DNA from: Rhizobiales bacterium SYSU XM002
GTDB taxonomy: Bacteria; Pseudomonadota; Alphaproteobacteria; Rhizobiales; Beijerinckiaceae
NCBI GenBank assembly: GCA_009846685.1
Contig: VWVY01000001.1
Coordinates: 841,335-905,334, forward strand
DNA length: 64,000 nucleotides
Direction: 5' to 3'
Shown here: positions 27,873 through 36,167 of the stretch, piece by piece
How the letters are laid out: the number at the start of each line of letters is the position of its first letter
Numbering within the stretch: the first letter of the stretch is position 1
Translations under genes and position numbers: made by a program
Notes under the pieces: generated by a model
The model's input: the letters and a program-made list of their open reading frames with translations, nothing else
What the model was told of the DNA's origin: nothing
Database searches by the model: none

Positions 27873-28076
27873 TCACTTGCATTTCGACATGCAGGCCTGG
27901 GCCTTGCCGCCGCATTGCGACTTGTTGCTCGTCCGCTTCAGGCACGCGGCTTCCTCCTCGCCGCATTTGGCACGGCAGGTGGCCTGCGCATTCGCCTCGG
28001 TGACGAATGCGCCCATGCCGCCGACGGCGCCAAGCGTGAGGAAGGCAGCGAGAGTGGTGATCTTGAGCACGCGCAT
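27873..28076 (-). CDS. small secreted cysteine-rich peptide
   Basis: A 67-residue peptide between coxS and coxL. Residues 1-30 form a signal peptide ending AEANA-like (TEANA). The 37-residue mature part has six cysteines at 34, 38, 45, 55, 62 and 66, in a mirror-symmetric spacing C-x3-C-x6-C-x9-C-x6-C-x3-C. The spacing suggests two short helices folded back on each other and held by three disulfides. I do not recognise a family. It lies 72 bases after the coxS stop and 123 bases before the coxL start, so it may be in the same transcript. Confidence 0.72.
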   Translation of the reverse strand: MRVLKITTLAAFLTLGAVGGMGAFVTEANAQATCRAKCGEEEAACLKRTSNKSQCGGKAQACMSKCK

Positions 28077-28133
28077 GAGAAACCTCCATTTTGGTGTGCG
28101 GACACACCGTGTGGCGGGGCTGCGGAAGAAAAC

Positions 28134-28147
28134 GTGCGCCAGCGCAC
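28134..28147. repeat. 14-bp palindrome next to the coxS stop
   Basis: GTGCGC-CA-GCGCAC directly follows the coxS stop codon on the minus strand. A nearly identical element, GTGCGCCGGCGCAC, lies after the thioesterase gene at 57532-57545. Both are followed by TT on the plus strand. Either could form a short hairpin, but neither has a T tract. Confidence 0.4.
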
Positions 28148-28148
28148 T

Positions 28149-28637
28149 TTACTCCGCAGCAACCTTAAGGCCACCCATCGCCGCCGCGCCGGCCTGAATG
28201 GCCTTGACGATGTTGTGGTAGCCCGTGCAACGGCAGATATTCCCGTCGAGGTTCTCGCGGATCGTCTCTTCGGAGAGATTGAAGCCGAGGCGGTTCACCA
28301 TGTCGATCGCCGCCATGATCATGCCCGGCGTGCAGAAGCCGCACTGAAGGCCATGATGAGCGCGGAAGGCCGCCTGCATCGGGTGAAGGTCCTGCCCGTT
28401 GGCAAGGCCCTCGATGGTTGTGACATTTGCGCCCTCGCAGGAAAGCGCCAGCGTCGTGCAGGACTTGATCGCCTTGCCGTCGACATGGACAACGCAGGCC
28501 CCGCACTGGCTTGTATCGCAGCCGACATGTGTGCCGGTCAGCCGCTGTTCGTTGCGCAGGAAGTCGACCAGCAACGTTCGTGCATCGACATTGCCGCTCA
28601 CGCGCTTGCCGTTCACGGTCATGCTCACCTTGGGCAT
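28149..28637 (-). CDS. coxS: 2Fe-2S small subunit of CO-dehydrogenase-type hydroxylase, CoxS
   Basis: A 162-residue subunit with two [2Fe-2S] clusters. The plant-ferredoxin-type cluster uses Cys40, Cys45, Cys48 and Cys60; the second uses Cys99, Cys102, Cys135 and Cys137 (CGFC and CRC). It relays electrons from the Mo centre in CoxL to FAD in CoxM. The start at 28637 has a strong AAGGAG site; the longer frame to 28688 is not supported. It is the first gene of the minus-strand cox operon, with the promoter expected in 28638-28918. Confidence 0.95.
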   Translation of the reverse strand: MPKVSMTVNGKRVSGNVDARTLLVDFLRNEQRLTGTHVGCDTSQCGACVVHVDGKAIKSCTTLALSCEGANVTTIEGLANGQDLHPMQAAFRAHHGLQCGFCTPGMIMAAIDMVNRLGFNLSEETIRENLDGNICRCTGYHNIVKAIQAGAAAMGGLKVAAE

Positions 28638-28918
28638 GTATCTCTCCTTGGGCAAAAAAGGGCCAAAAAACGCACCCTTCGACGTCATACCGGGAATTTC
28701 ATGCCTCGAATTCGACCGTTTTCCCGTGTTTTTTGGCAGTCTGGACCCATTCCAAAGAAACGGTCAAGGCTTGAAAGGCCAGGCGGCGGACAAATTCGTT
28801 CATGCGCTGCAACATCGAAATTTCCCCATCTTGCCGATGAGTGCGCCCCCTGCTCTTGTCAGCCGGGCACTTTGCCGGAATGCTGTCACCGACGAGCACA
28901 GGGACAGGCAGGATCATC

Positions 28919-29713
28919 GTGACCACCGAAATCAGTTTCATCGAAGCGGGCGGCGTTCGTTTTCGTGTGCGCAAGGACGGTCCCTCCGGCGGGGCGCCGC
29001 TGATGTTCTCCAATTCGCTCGGTGCGAAGCTGGAGATGTGGGATGCGCAGGCGGCCTATTTCGCGAAGAAATTCCGCGTCATCCGCTACGATGTGCGTGG
29101 GCACGGTGAGAGCAGTTGCCCGCCCGGCCCCTATTCCATGTCGATCCTCGCGAACGACGCGCTGCGTATTCTCGACGCGCTCCACATTCACAAGACCGAT
29201 TGGGTTGGCTGTTCGATGGGCGGCATGGTCGGCATGTACCTGCTGACTCACCATCGCGAGCGGATCGGCAAGGCGGTTCTGGGCAACACAGCGGCCTACA
29301 TGGGGCCGCCACATACCGACTGGAACGCGCGCATCCGCCTCGCCAAGCGCGACGGCATGGGGCCGATCGCCGAGGCGATGAAGCTGCGCTGGTTCACCCC
29401 CCGCTTCAACGAGAAGAACCCGGCGGAAGTCACGCGCATCACCGATCAGGTTCGCGAAGCGACCGTTACCGGCTACACAGCCTGCGGCGGCGCGATCCGC
29501 GACATGGACCAGCGCGAGGCGATCAAGTCCATCACCAACGAGGTCATGGTGCTGATCGGCGGCGAGGATCCGGCCACCGTCCCGGCGATGGGCGAGTTGA
29601 TGGCGCGCAACATTCCCGGCGCGAAAAAGGCTGTCATCCCTGCCGCGCATATCTCGAATTGCGAGATTCCGGACGAATACAACCGCGTCGTCGGCGCCTT
29701 TCTCGGAATGTGA
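28919..29713 (+). CDS. alpha/beta hydrolase of the 3-oxoadipate enol-lactonase (PcaD) type
   Basis: A 264-residue alpha/beta hydrolase closely matching 3-oxoadipate enol-lactonases, which open the lactone ring late in the protocatechuate pathway. The nucleophile is Ser99 in GCSMGG, the acid is Asp in GGEDPATV, and the base is His in PAAHISN. The GTG at 28919 follows AGGCAGGA and is preferred to 28841. No other pca genes are nearby, so the true substrate is open. It is divergent from coxS and followed after two bases by a LysE-type gene. Confidence 0.83.
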   Translation: MTTEISFIEAGGVRFRVRKDGPSGGAPLMFSNSLGAKLEMWDAQAAYFAKKFRVIRYDVRGHGESSCPPGPYSMSILANDALRILDALHIHKTDWVGCSMGGMVGMYLLTHHRERIGKAVLGNTAAYMGPPHTDWNARIRLAKRDGMGPIAEAMKLRWFTPRFNEKNPAEVTRITDQVREATVTGYTACGGAIRDMDQREAIKSITNEVMVLIGGEDPATVPAMGELMARNIPGAKKAVIPAAHISNCEIPDEYNRVVGAFLGM

Positions 29714-29715
29714 CC

Positions 29716-30348
29716 ATGCCCGATCCTGCGAATTTTCTAGGCCTCGCGCTCGTCGCGTTGGGCATGGTGCTGACCCCCGGCCCCAACATGATCTACCTCG
29801 TCTCGCGCTCGATCTGTCAGGGGCCGGTTGCGGGGCTGATCTCGCTCGGCGGCGTTTTCGTCGGCTTCGTTTTCTACATGCTGCTGGCAGCCTTCGGCAT
29901 CACGGCGGTCATCATGGCGGTGCCCTATGCCTATGACGCCTTACGGCTCGCGGGCGCGGCCTATCTCGGCTGGCTCGCCTGGCAGGCGCTCCGTCCCGGC
30001 GGGCGCTCGGCCTTTCAGGTCCGCGAACTGCCGAAGGACAGTCCGCGCCGGCTGTTTGCGATGGGGCTGGTCACCAACCTTCTCAACCCCAAGGCTGCCG
30101 TGATGTATCTGTCGCTGCTGCCGCAGTTCATCGACATCGAGAAGGGCAATGTCTTCATGCAGTCGATTGCACTGGGCATGACGCAGATCAGCATCTCGCT
30201 GATCGTCAATGCGATGATCGCGCTGGCGGCCGGATCGATCGCGCTCTTCCTGACGCGCCGTCCCGGATTTGCCCTGGTCCAGCGCTGGCTCATGGGCACT
30301 GTGCTCGGCTTTCTTGCCGTGCGCATGGCCTTCGAGGCCCGACGCTGA
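29716..30348 (+). CDS. LysE/RhtB family exporter
   Basis: A 210-residue membrane protein with about six helices, motif LTPGPNMIYLVSRSICQGP and the conserved TNLLNPKAAVMYLSLLPQF. The ATG at 29716 is two bases after the stop of the PcaD-like gene; the longer open frame upstream is a shadow of that gene. It is the third LysE-family gene within 10 kb. It resembles the exporter upstream of coxD (NLLNPKAAV and VPYAYDALR are in both), suggesting local duplication. The substrate is unknown. Confidence 0.88.
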   Translation: MPDPANFLGLALVALGMVLTPGPNMIYLVSRSICQGPVAGLISLGGVFVGFVFYMLLAAFGITAVIMAVPYAYDALRLAGAAYLGWLAWQALRPGGRSAFQVRELPKDSPRRLFAMGLVTNLLNPKAAVMYLSLLPQFIDIEKGNVFMQSIALGMTQISISLIVNAMIALAAGSIALFLTRRPGFALVQRWLMGTVLGFLAVRMAFEARR

Positions 30349-30384
30349 ACGCCCCCAATTCTTGACGACACTGGAGAACCCAAG

Positions 30385-30828
30385 ATGCCCGGGACCGTCC
30401 GTCTTCACCGTATCCTGGCAGCAAAGCCGGAAAAGGTTTTCCGGGCTTTCACGGATCCCGATGCCACGGCGCAGTGGATCCCGCCGGAAGGCTTCGTCTG
30501 CAAGGTGCATCACATGGAGCCCCGCGTCGGCGGCACCTTCCGCATGACGTTCGTGAATTTCTCGAGCGGAAACAGTCATTCCTTCGGCGGCGAATACCTT
30601 GAGATCGAGCCGAACCGGCTGTTGCGCTACACGGACAAGTTCGACGACCCCAACCTGCCCGGCACGATCGAGGTGACGATCCGCCTTTCCGCCGTCTCCT
30701 GCGGCACCGAAGTGCACATCGAGCAATCGGGTATTCCGGAAGTGATCCCTGTCGAACAGTGCTATCTCGGCTGGCAGCAGAGCCTCAACAACCTCGCGCG
30801 CCTCGTAACCCCGGAAATTCCGGGCTGA
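30385..30828 (+). CDS. SRPBCC (AHSA1-like) protein
   Basis: A 147-residue START-like protein of the AHSA1 group, with the typical opening IxAxPEKVFRAFTDPDATAQWIPP and the ending GWQQSLNNLARL. The fold has a hydrophobic ligand cavity, but this group has no common reaction. It is not a CoxG homologue, since it lacks the CoxG C-terminal membrane anchor. It lies 36 bases after the exporter and 21 bases before the SDR gene on the same strand. Confidence 0.85.
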   Translation: MPGTVRLHRILAAKPEKVFRAFTDPDATAQWIPPEGFVCKVHHMEPRVGGTFRMTFVNFSSGNSHSFGGEYLEIEPNRLLRYTDKFDDPNLPGTIEVTIRLSAVSCGTEVHIEQSGIPEVIPVEQCYLGWQQSLNNLARLVTPEIPG

Positions 30829-30849
30829 CGTTTGGAAAAAGGAGCCCAC

Positions 30850-31548
30850 ATGACCAAGGTTGCGATCCTCACCGGCGCTGGCAAGGGCATGGGCGGCGCC
30901 ACCGCCCGCGAACTGGTTTCCCGAGGCTGGAAAGTCGCGCTGCTCTCGCCCTCCGGCAATGCGGAAACGCTGGCGAGGGAACTCGGCGGGGTCGGCATCA
31001 CCGGCTCGGTGACGGACGAAGGCGATCTCAAGCGACTGGTGGATGCCGCGATGGTGGCTTATGGACGCATCGACGGCGCCGTGCTCTCGACCGGCCATCC
31101 GCCGAAGGGCAATCTCCTCGCGTTGACCGACGAAGACTGGATCAAGGGCCTCAACCTCATCATCCTCAACGTCGTCAAGATCGCGCGGCTCGTCACCCCG
31201 ATCATGGAAGCGCAGGGCGGTGGCTCGATCGTCAACATCTCAACATTCGCTGCGTTCGAGCCCGATCCCGTTTTCCCGATTTCCTGCACCCTGCGCGCCG
31301 GGCTCGCCTCCTTCGCCAAGCTCTACGCCGATCAATACGCAGCGAAAAACATCCGTATGAACAACCTGCTGCCGGGCTTTATTGATTCCCTGCCGGAGAA
31401 GCCGCAGTTCAAGGCACGCATCCCGATGGGCCGCTACGGCAAGGTCGAGGAAATCGCCCGCACCGCCGCCTTCCTGCTCTCGGACGACGCGGGCTATATC
31501 ACCGGGCAGAACATCCGCGTCGATGGCGGGATCACGCGATCCGTCTGA
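30850..31548 (+). CDS. SDR-fold protein with altered catalytic residues
   Basis: A 232-residue short-chain dehydrogenase/reductase-like protein. The cofactor motif TGAGKGMG (residues 8-15) and active-site Ser131 (NIS) are present. The usual YxxxK catalytic pair is not: the aligned segment reads SCTLR (145-149), giving Ser for Tyr and Arg for Lys. The start at 30850 follows AAAAAGGAG. The C-terminal DGGIT block is normal. It may bind NAD(P)(H) without ordinary alcohol oxidation, or use another residue. Confidence 0.83.
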   Translation: MTKVAILTGAGKGMGGATARELVSRGWKVALLSPSGNAETLARELGGVGITGSVTDEGDLKRLVDAAMVAYGRIDGAVLSTGHPPKGNLLALTDEDWIKGLNLIILNVVKIARLVTPIMEAQGGGSIVNISTFAAFEPDPVFPISCTLRAGLASFAKLYADQYAAKNIRMNNLLPGFIDSLPEKPQFKARIPMGRYGKVEEIARTAAFLLSDDAGYITGQNIRVDGGITRSV

Positions 31549-31561
31549 CTGCGCCGCCTTA

Positions 31562-32071
31562 TCACACGGCGTGGAAAGCCCGGCGGGTGTAAACGAGCCC
31601 GGCATGGGCCGTGCCGAGCCGGATATCGCGGATCGTGCCGATCACCACGAGATGGCTTGCAACTGGCTTGATCTCCTCGACCTCGCACGAAAATCCGACG
31701 AGCGCATCCGCGAGGCAGGGCTGGCCGAGCGCATCCGCGAGCCATTTGCCATGCTCGAAACGTTGCGCGCCGCGCGCCGGAGTGCGGCCCGCGAACACAT
31801 TGGCCAGTTCCTGCTGCCCTGCCCCCAGCGTGTTGACGCTGAACGCACCATTCTCGCGCACGACTGCCGCCGTCCGGCTCGACTTGTTGAGGCACACGAG
31901 CAGGGTCGGCGGCGCATCCGAGACGGAAGTCACGGCGGTCGCGGTCAACCCGCCCTTGCCGCCGGGACCGTCGGTCGCGATCAGGTGAACCGCGCCGGCG
32001 ACGCGGCTCATCGCATCGCGGAAAAGCTGCTGGCCGGCATCGGGGGCATGGGCGAATTCTGGCTTCAACAT
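31562..32071 (-). CDS. flavin reductase family protein
   Basis: A 169-residue flavin reductase-like (FMN-binding split barrel) protein. Conserved blocks are FRDAMSRVAGAVHLIAT, GLTATAVTSVSDAPPTLLVCLN and FSVNTLGAGQQELANVFAG. Such proteins supply reduced flavin to two-component monooxygenases. The start at 32071 has GAAGGA close upstream; 32092 is the alternative. It converges with the SDR gene (13 bases between stops), and no partner monooxygenase is adjacent. Confidence 0.85.
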   Translation of the reverse strand: MLKPEFAHAPDAGQQLFRDAMSRVAGAVHLIATDGPGGKGGLTATAVTSVSDAPPTLLVCLNKSSRTAAVVRENGAFSVNTLGAGQQELANVFAGRTPARGAQRFEHGKWLADALGQPCLADALVGFSCEVEEIKPVASHLVVIGTIRDIRLGTAHAGLVYTRRAFHAV

Positions 32072-32287
32072 CTGTCCTTCGGCCGGGGGCATCGTCCGGT
32101 ATCCCGTCCCATGTGAGGCATTCGGGCCGGAGAGCAAGAGGAAATCAGCGTGACGGTGAAATCTTGCCGAAGCGTGTATGCGCCTCGGCGCCGTGGATTT
32201 CACCACCAGCCGCGCGCATTTCCGGTTGAAACACCGGCCCGGGCGCGACATTCTTCGCCGCCCTCAACCCCGGAATCCCTCACCCCG

Positions 32288-33544
32288 ATGCCGCTCGCCC
32301 TCACCGATACGGAACGCGCCTGGCTTCAGGGAGAAGGCGGCGAAGCGCGCGCGCTGGCGATGCGCGTCATCACCGAGACCGCGCGGATCATGGGCGCGCG
32401 GAAGCTCGTGGAGGTTGCTTCGGCGCATATCGACGGCGCTCTCTATCACGGCGATTCCGGCACGCTGTTCGGCGAGCGGCTGGCTGCACTTGGCGCGAAG
32501 GTCGCCGTGCCGACAACGCTCAACGTCGGCGCGCTCGATCTCGCCTGCGGCACGAAGACGCGCCTGTCGCCGCACGAACGCGAGATGGCAGCGCGGATGA
32601 TGCGCGCCTACGAGGCGATGGACTGCGCACCGAGCTGGACCTGCGCGCCTTATCAGGCCGGGCATCGCCCTGCCCTCGGCTCGGATGTCGCCTGGGGCGA
32701 GTCCAATGCGGTCGCTTTCTGCAACTCCGTGCTCGGCGCCCGCACAAACCGCTATGGTGATTTTCTCGACATCTGCTGCGCAATCACTGCCCGTGCACCG
32801 TATTATGGGCTGCACGTGCCCGAAAACCGCCGTGCGAAGTTCGTTCTGGATTGCTCGAAGCTCTCCCCCGCCCTGCGCAATGCGGACGTCTTCTGGCCTG
32901 TCATCGGTACGCTCTTCGGTCAGCGCGCCGGAACCGATGTCGGCATCGTCACCGGGCTCAAGGGCTTCGCAACCGAAGATCGGCTGAAAGCCTTGGGTGC
33001 AGCGGCTGCCTCTGCGGGCGCGGTCGGCCTGTTTCATATCGAGGGCGTGACCCCCGAGGCGCCGGATCTGGTCACCGCAACCGGCGGCGAGCGCTACCCC
33101 GAGACAATCCGCGTCACTCCGGCGATGCTCGATTCCGCCCGCGCGGGGCTTTCGACGACACAGGAGGAAAGAATCGATGCCGTCGCCATCGGCTCGCCCC
33201 ATTGCTCGATCGAGGAACTCCTCGAACTCGACAGGTTGATCGCCGGCCGGAAGCTCGCGCGCCCGTTCTATGCCTGCACCGGCCGCCACGCGGTCAAGGC
33301 ACTGGAGGCGGCGGGGCGACGCGATGCGTTGGAGACGGCGGGCGTCACGCTCGTTGCCGATACCTGCGTCATCGTGACGCCGATCCTGAGCGCCATCGAG
33401 GGCGTGCTGATGACGAATTCGGGCAAATTCGCGCATTATGCGCCGGGAAATACCGGCTATGCCGTGCAATACGGCGCGCTTGCCGAATGCGTCGAAAGCG
33501 CGATCTCGGGTCACCTCACCCGCGACGAAAGGCTTTGGGCATGA
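32288..33544 (+). CDS. aconitase X catalytic subunit (putative cis-3-hydroxy-L-proline dehydratase large subunit)
   Basis: A 418-residue AcnX (DUF521) protein. Bacterial AcnX with a separate DUF126 subunit has been shown in other species to dehydrate cis-3-hydroxy-L-proline to pyrroline-2-carboxylate. Conserved cysteine-containing blocks are SWTCAPYQ, GSPHCSIEEL and VADTCVIVTP. The frame opens at 32150, but the ATG at 32288 begins the family sequence. The small subunit follows 25 bases later, then an epimerase of the hydroxyproline type, which supports an imino-acid role. Confidence 0.85.
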   Translation: MPLALTDTERAWLQGEGGEARALAMRVITETARIMGARKLVEVASAHIDGALYHGDSGTLFGERLAALGAKVAVPTTLNVGALDLACGTKTRLSPHEREMAARMMRAYEAMDCAPSWTCAPYQAGHRPALGSDVAWGESNAVAFCNSVLGARTNRYGDFLDICCAITARAPYYGLHVPENRRAKFVLDCSKLSPALRNADVFWPVIGTLFGQRAGTDVGIVTGLKGFATEDRLKALGAAAASAGAVGLFHIEGVTPEAPDLVTATGGERYPETIRVTPAMLDSARAGLSTTQEERIDAVAIGSPHCSIEELLELDRLIAGRKLARPFYACTGRHAVKALEAAGRRDALETAGVTLVADTCVIVTPILSAIEGVLMTNSGKFAHYAPGNTGYAVQYGALAECVESAISGHLTRDERLWA

Positions 33545-33569
33545 CGCAGCCTAGCATGAAGCAACCGGC

Positions 33570-33995
33570 ATGACCCCCCATCGCCCGAAAGCCCATCCGA
33601 TCCTGCCCGGCACCGCCGAAGGTCCGCTGCTGCAACTCACAGCGCCGCTTTCTTTTTGGGGCGGGGTTGATCCGAAGACCGGAACGATCATTCAGGTCCG
33701 TCACCCGCAATGCGGCCTTTCGATCGCCGGAACCATCCTCTGTCTGCCGGCGACCATCGGCTCATCGTCCTCTTCGGCCGTGTTGCTCGAACTTATCCGG
33801 CTCGGCAAGGCGCCGGCCGCGCTCGTGCTTGCGGCGCCGGACGCGATTCTGCTGATCGGCTGTCTCGTCGCCCGCGAGATGGGCTGGGAAGCGCCGCCCG
33901 CCTGCGAGCTGGCCGTCAGCGGTCAACGAAAACTGCCGTCCGGCCGCGTCGCTCTCGATCGTGCCGGGCACCTGACCTCCTCCAAACAAGCCTGA
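33570..33995 (+). CDS. aconitase X swivel (DUF126) subunit
   Basis: A 141-residue protein matching the AcnX small (swiveling) domain, DUF126. Visible blocks are LSFWGGVDPKTG, the phosphate-loop-like serine run GSSSSS (about residues 70-75) and LIGCLVAREMG. Fusing this chain to the preceding protein would reproduce the domain content of one-chain AcnX enzymes. It lies between the large subunit and the epimerase with gaps of 25 and 13 bases, so the three are one transcription unit. Confidence 0.87.
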   Translation: MTPHRPKAHPILPGTAEGPLLQLTAPLSFWGGVDPKTGTIIQVRHPQCGLSIAGTILCLPATIGSSSSSAVLLELIRLGKAPAALVLAAPDAILLIGCLVAREMGWEAPPACELAVSGQRKLPSGRVALDRAGHLTSSKQA

Positions 33996-34008
33996 ACCGG
34001 ACAGCATC

Positions 34009-35025
34009 ATGGCCCGACATACTTTTTTCTGCGTGGATGGACATACCTGCGGCAACCCGGTCCGCATGGTGGTGGGCGGTGGCCCGAACCTCGCGGGCAG
34101 CACCATGAGCGAGAAGCGTGACCACTTCATCCGCGACTATGACTGGATCCGCACCGCGCTGATGTTCGAGCCGCGCGGCCACGACATGATGTCCGGTTCG
34201 ATCCTCTACCCGCCGACACGCCCCGATTGCGATGTCGCAATCCTCTACATCGAGACCACCGGTTGCCTGCCGATGTGCGGCCACGGCACCATCGGCACGG
34301 TGACGATGGCGCTCGAACAGGGCCTCGTGACACCGAGAACGCCCGGCAAGCTGATGCTGGATACGCCTGCCGGGCTTGTCGTTGCCCACTACAGGGAGGA
34401 AGGCGGCCGAGTCACCTCGGTCAAGCTCGTCAACATCCCCTCCTTCCTGCACGCGACCGATGTGAAACTCGACGTGCCGGGGCTCGGTGCGATCACGGTC
34501 GATATCGCCTACGGCGGAAACTTCTACGCCATCGTCGATCCGCAGCCGAATTTCACTGACCTCGCCGATGTGCAACCCTCGGATATTCTGCGCTGGTCAC
34601 CCGCGCTGCGGCAGGAGGTCAACCGCGTCATCGAGCTCGTTCACCCGGAAAACCCCGCCATCCGCGGCTGCCGGCACGTGCTCTGGGCCGGCAGGCCGAC
34701 GAAACCGGGTATCACCGCCCGCAATGCCGTGTTCTACGGCGAGAAAGCGATCGACCGCTCGCCCTGCGGCACGGGAACTTCAGCGCGCATGGCGCAATGG
34801 GCAGCAAAAGGACTCCTGAAACCGGGACAGGACTTCGTGCACGAAAGCATCATCGGTTCGCTCTTCACGGGGCGGATCGAGGCGGAGACGACCGTCGGCG
34901 GCAAACCGGCCATTGTTCCTTCCGTCGAGGGGTGGGCCGTGATGACCGGGCTGAACACGATTTTCGTCGACGATCACGACCCGTTTGCGCATGGCTTCGT
35001 GCTGGCCGACAAATCCTATGCCTGA
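34009..35025 (+). CDS. proline racemase family protein, probable 4-hydroxyproline 2-epimerase
   Basis: A 338-residue member of the proline racemase family. Both catalytic cysteines are present: Cys90 in MCGHGTIG and Cys253 in DRSPCGTGTS. Two cysteines fit epimerases or racemases, which invert C2; trans-3-hydroxyproline dehydratases usually replace one of them. Neighbouring AcnX genes and the D-amino-acid oxidase-like gene at 43488 favour 4-hydroxyproline epimerization over simple proline racemization. The chain length is typical. Substrate choice is inferred. Confidence 0.85.
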   Translation: MARHTFFCVDGHTCGNPVRMVVGGGPNLAGSTMSEKRDHFIRDYDWIRTALMFEPRGHDMMSGSILYPPTRPDCDVAILYIETTGCLPMCGHGTIGTVTMALEQGLVTPRTPGKLMLDTPAGLVVAHYREEGGRVTSVKLVNIPSFLHATDVKLDVPGLGAITVDIAYGGNFYAIVDPQPNFTDLADVQPSDILRWSPALRQEVNRVIELVHPENPAIRGCRHVLWAGRPTKPGITARNAVFYGEKAIDRSPCGTGTSARMAQWAAKGLLKPGQDFVHESIIGSLFTGRIEAETTVGGKPAIVPSVEGWAVMTGLNTIFVDDHDPFAHGFVLADKSYA

Positions 35026-35242
35026 CGAAATTCACGGCCCTTCAAATAAAACATGGAGAATCTCCCCGAATTTTTTAAAAATTTGCGGTTGATCCACTGT
35101 CGACATTTGTTCATCTGTTAACGTCATCCGATTGTCGAACCGGAAATTGACTGCTAACGATAAGGCAGGAACCGGTCCAACGGACTTGGCACAAATCCCG
35201 CATCAGACGGGATAGTGGAGTGGGGAGGCGTTCGGTTTTCGA

Positions 35243-36166
35243 ATGGAAGTATTTACGCAGCAACTCATCAACGGCGTAACTCTGGGCGCCGTTTATGGGC
35301 TGATTGCCATCGGCTACACGATGGTTTTCGGCATCATCGGCATGGTGAACTTCGCCCACGGCGATGTGTTCATGGTCTCTGCTTTCGTGGCGCTCATCGT
35401 GTTCCTGGCCGTGACGACCCTTGCGGGGCTCTCCGGCGGCGTGGTGTTTCTCGCCCTCCTGCTGGCGCTGATCGTCTCGATGATCATCACCGCGCTCTAC
35501 AGCTGGACGATCGAACGCGTCGCCTACCGCAAGCTGCGCGGCTCTTTCCGCCTCGCACCGCTGATCTCGGCGATCGGCATGTCGATCCTGCTGATGAATT
35601 TCGTGCAGGTTGCCCAAGGCGCGCGCAACAAGCCCATTCCGCCGGTGATGCGTGACACGATCACGCTGTTCGAACGCAACGGTTTCGCCGTGGCGATTTC
35701 CTACAAACAGATCATGATCATGGTCGTGACCGCCGTCCTGCTGGGCATCTTCTGGTATGTCGTGCAGAAGACCCCTCTCGGTCGTGCCCAGCGCGCCTGC
35801 GAGCAGGACCCGAAGATGGCCGCTCTCCTCGGCATTCCTGTCGATCGCACGATCTCGATCACCTTCATCATGGGCGCGGCGCTGGCGGCGGTCGCCGGCA
35901 CGATGTTCCTGACCTACTACGGCGTCGTCGTGTTCTCCGACGGATTCACGCCGGGCGTGAAGGCTTTCACCGCCGCGGTTCTCGGCGGCATCGGCTCCCT
36001 CCCCGGTGCCGTGCTGGGCGGGCTGCTGATCGGCCTGATCGAGACCTTCTGGTCCGCCTATTTCTCGATCGACTACAAGGACGTCGCCGCCTTCTCGATC
36101 CTCGCCATCGTGTTGATTTTCATGCCGCAGGGCCTCCTCGGCAAACCGGAAGTCGAGAAGGTGTGA
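35243..36166 (+). CDS. livH: branched-chain amino acid-type ABC transporter permease LivH
   Basis: A 307-residue permease with about eight membrane helices, opening QLINGVTLGAVYGLIAIGYTMVFGIIGMVNFAHGD, the LivH hallmark. The EAA-type coupling segment is near RACEQDPKMAALLGI. The upstream 217 bases are the only large gap in the run from acnX to livK, so the operon promoter may lie there. livM follows after one base. The substrate could be branched-chain amino acids or, given the upstream genes, a proline derivative. Confidence 0.93.
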   Translation: MEVFTQQLINGVTLGAVYGLIAIGYTMVFGIIGMVNFAHGDVFMVSAFVALIVFLAVTTLAGLSGGVVFLALLLALIVSMIITALYSWTIERVAYRKLRGSFRLAPLISAIGMSILLMNFVQVAQGARNKPIPPVMRDTITLFERNGFAVAISYKQIMIMVVTAVLLGIFWYVVQKTPLGRAQRACEQDPKMAALLGIPVDRTISITFIMGAALAAVAGTMFLTYYGVVVFSDGFTPGVKAFTAAVLGGIGSLPGAVLGGLLIGLIETFWSAYFSIDYKDVAAFSILAIVLIFMPQGLLGKPEVEKV

Positions 36167-36167
36167 C

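Noticed and set aside
30385..30828. SRPBCC protein as CoxG
   Set aside because: It has the AHSA1-type opening and ending and lacks the C-terminal membrane anchor of CoxG; it is also on the opposite strand from the cox operon.
34009..35025. Trans-3-hydroxyproline dehydratase
   Set aside because: Both active-site cysteines are present (Cys90 and Cys253), whereas the dehydratases typically lack one of them.
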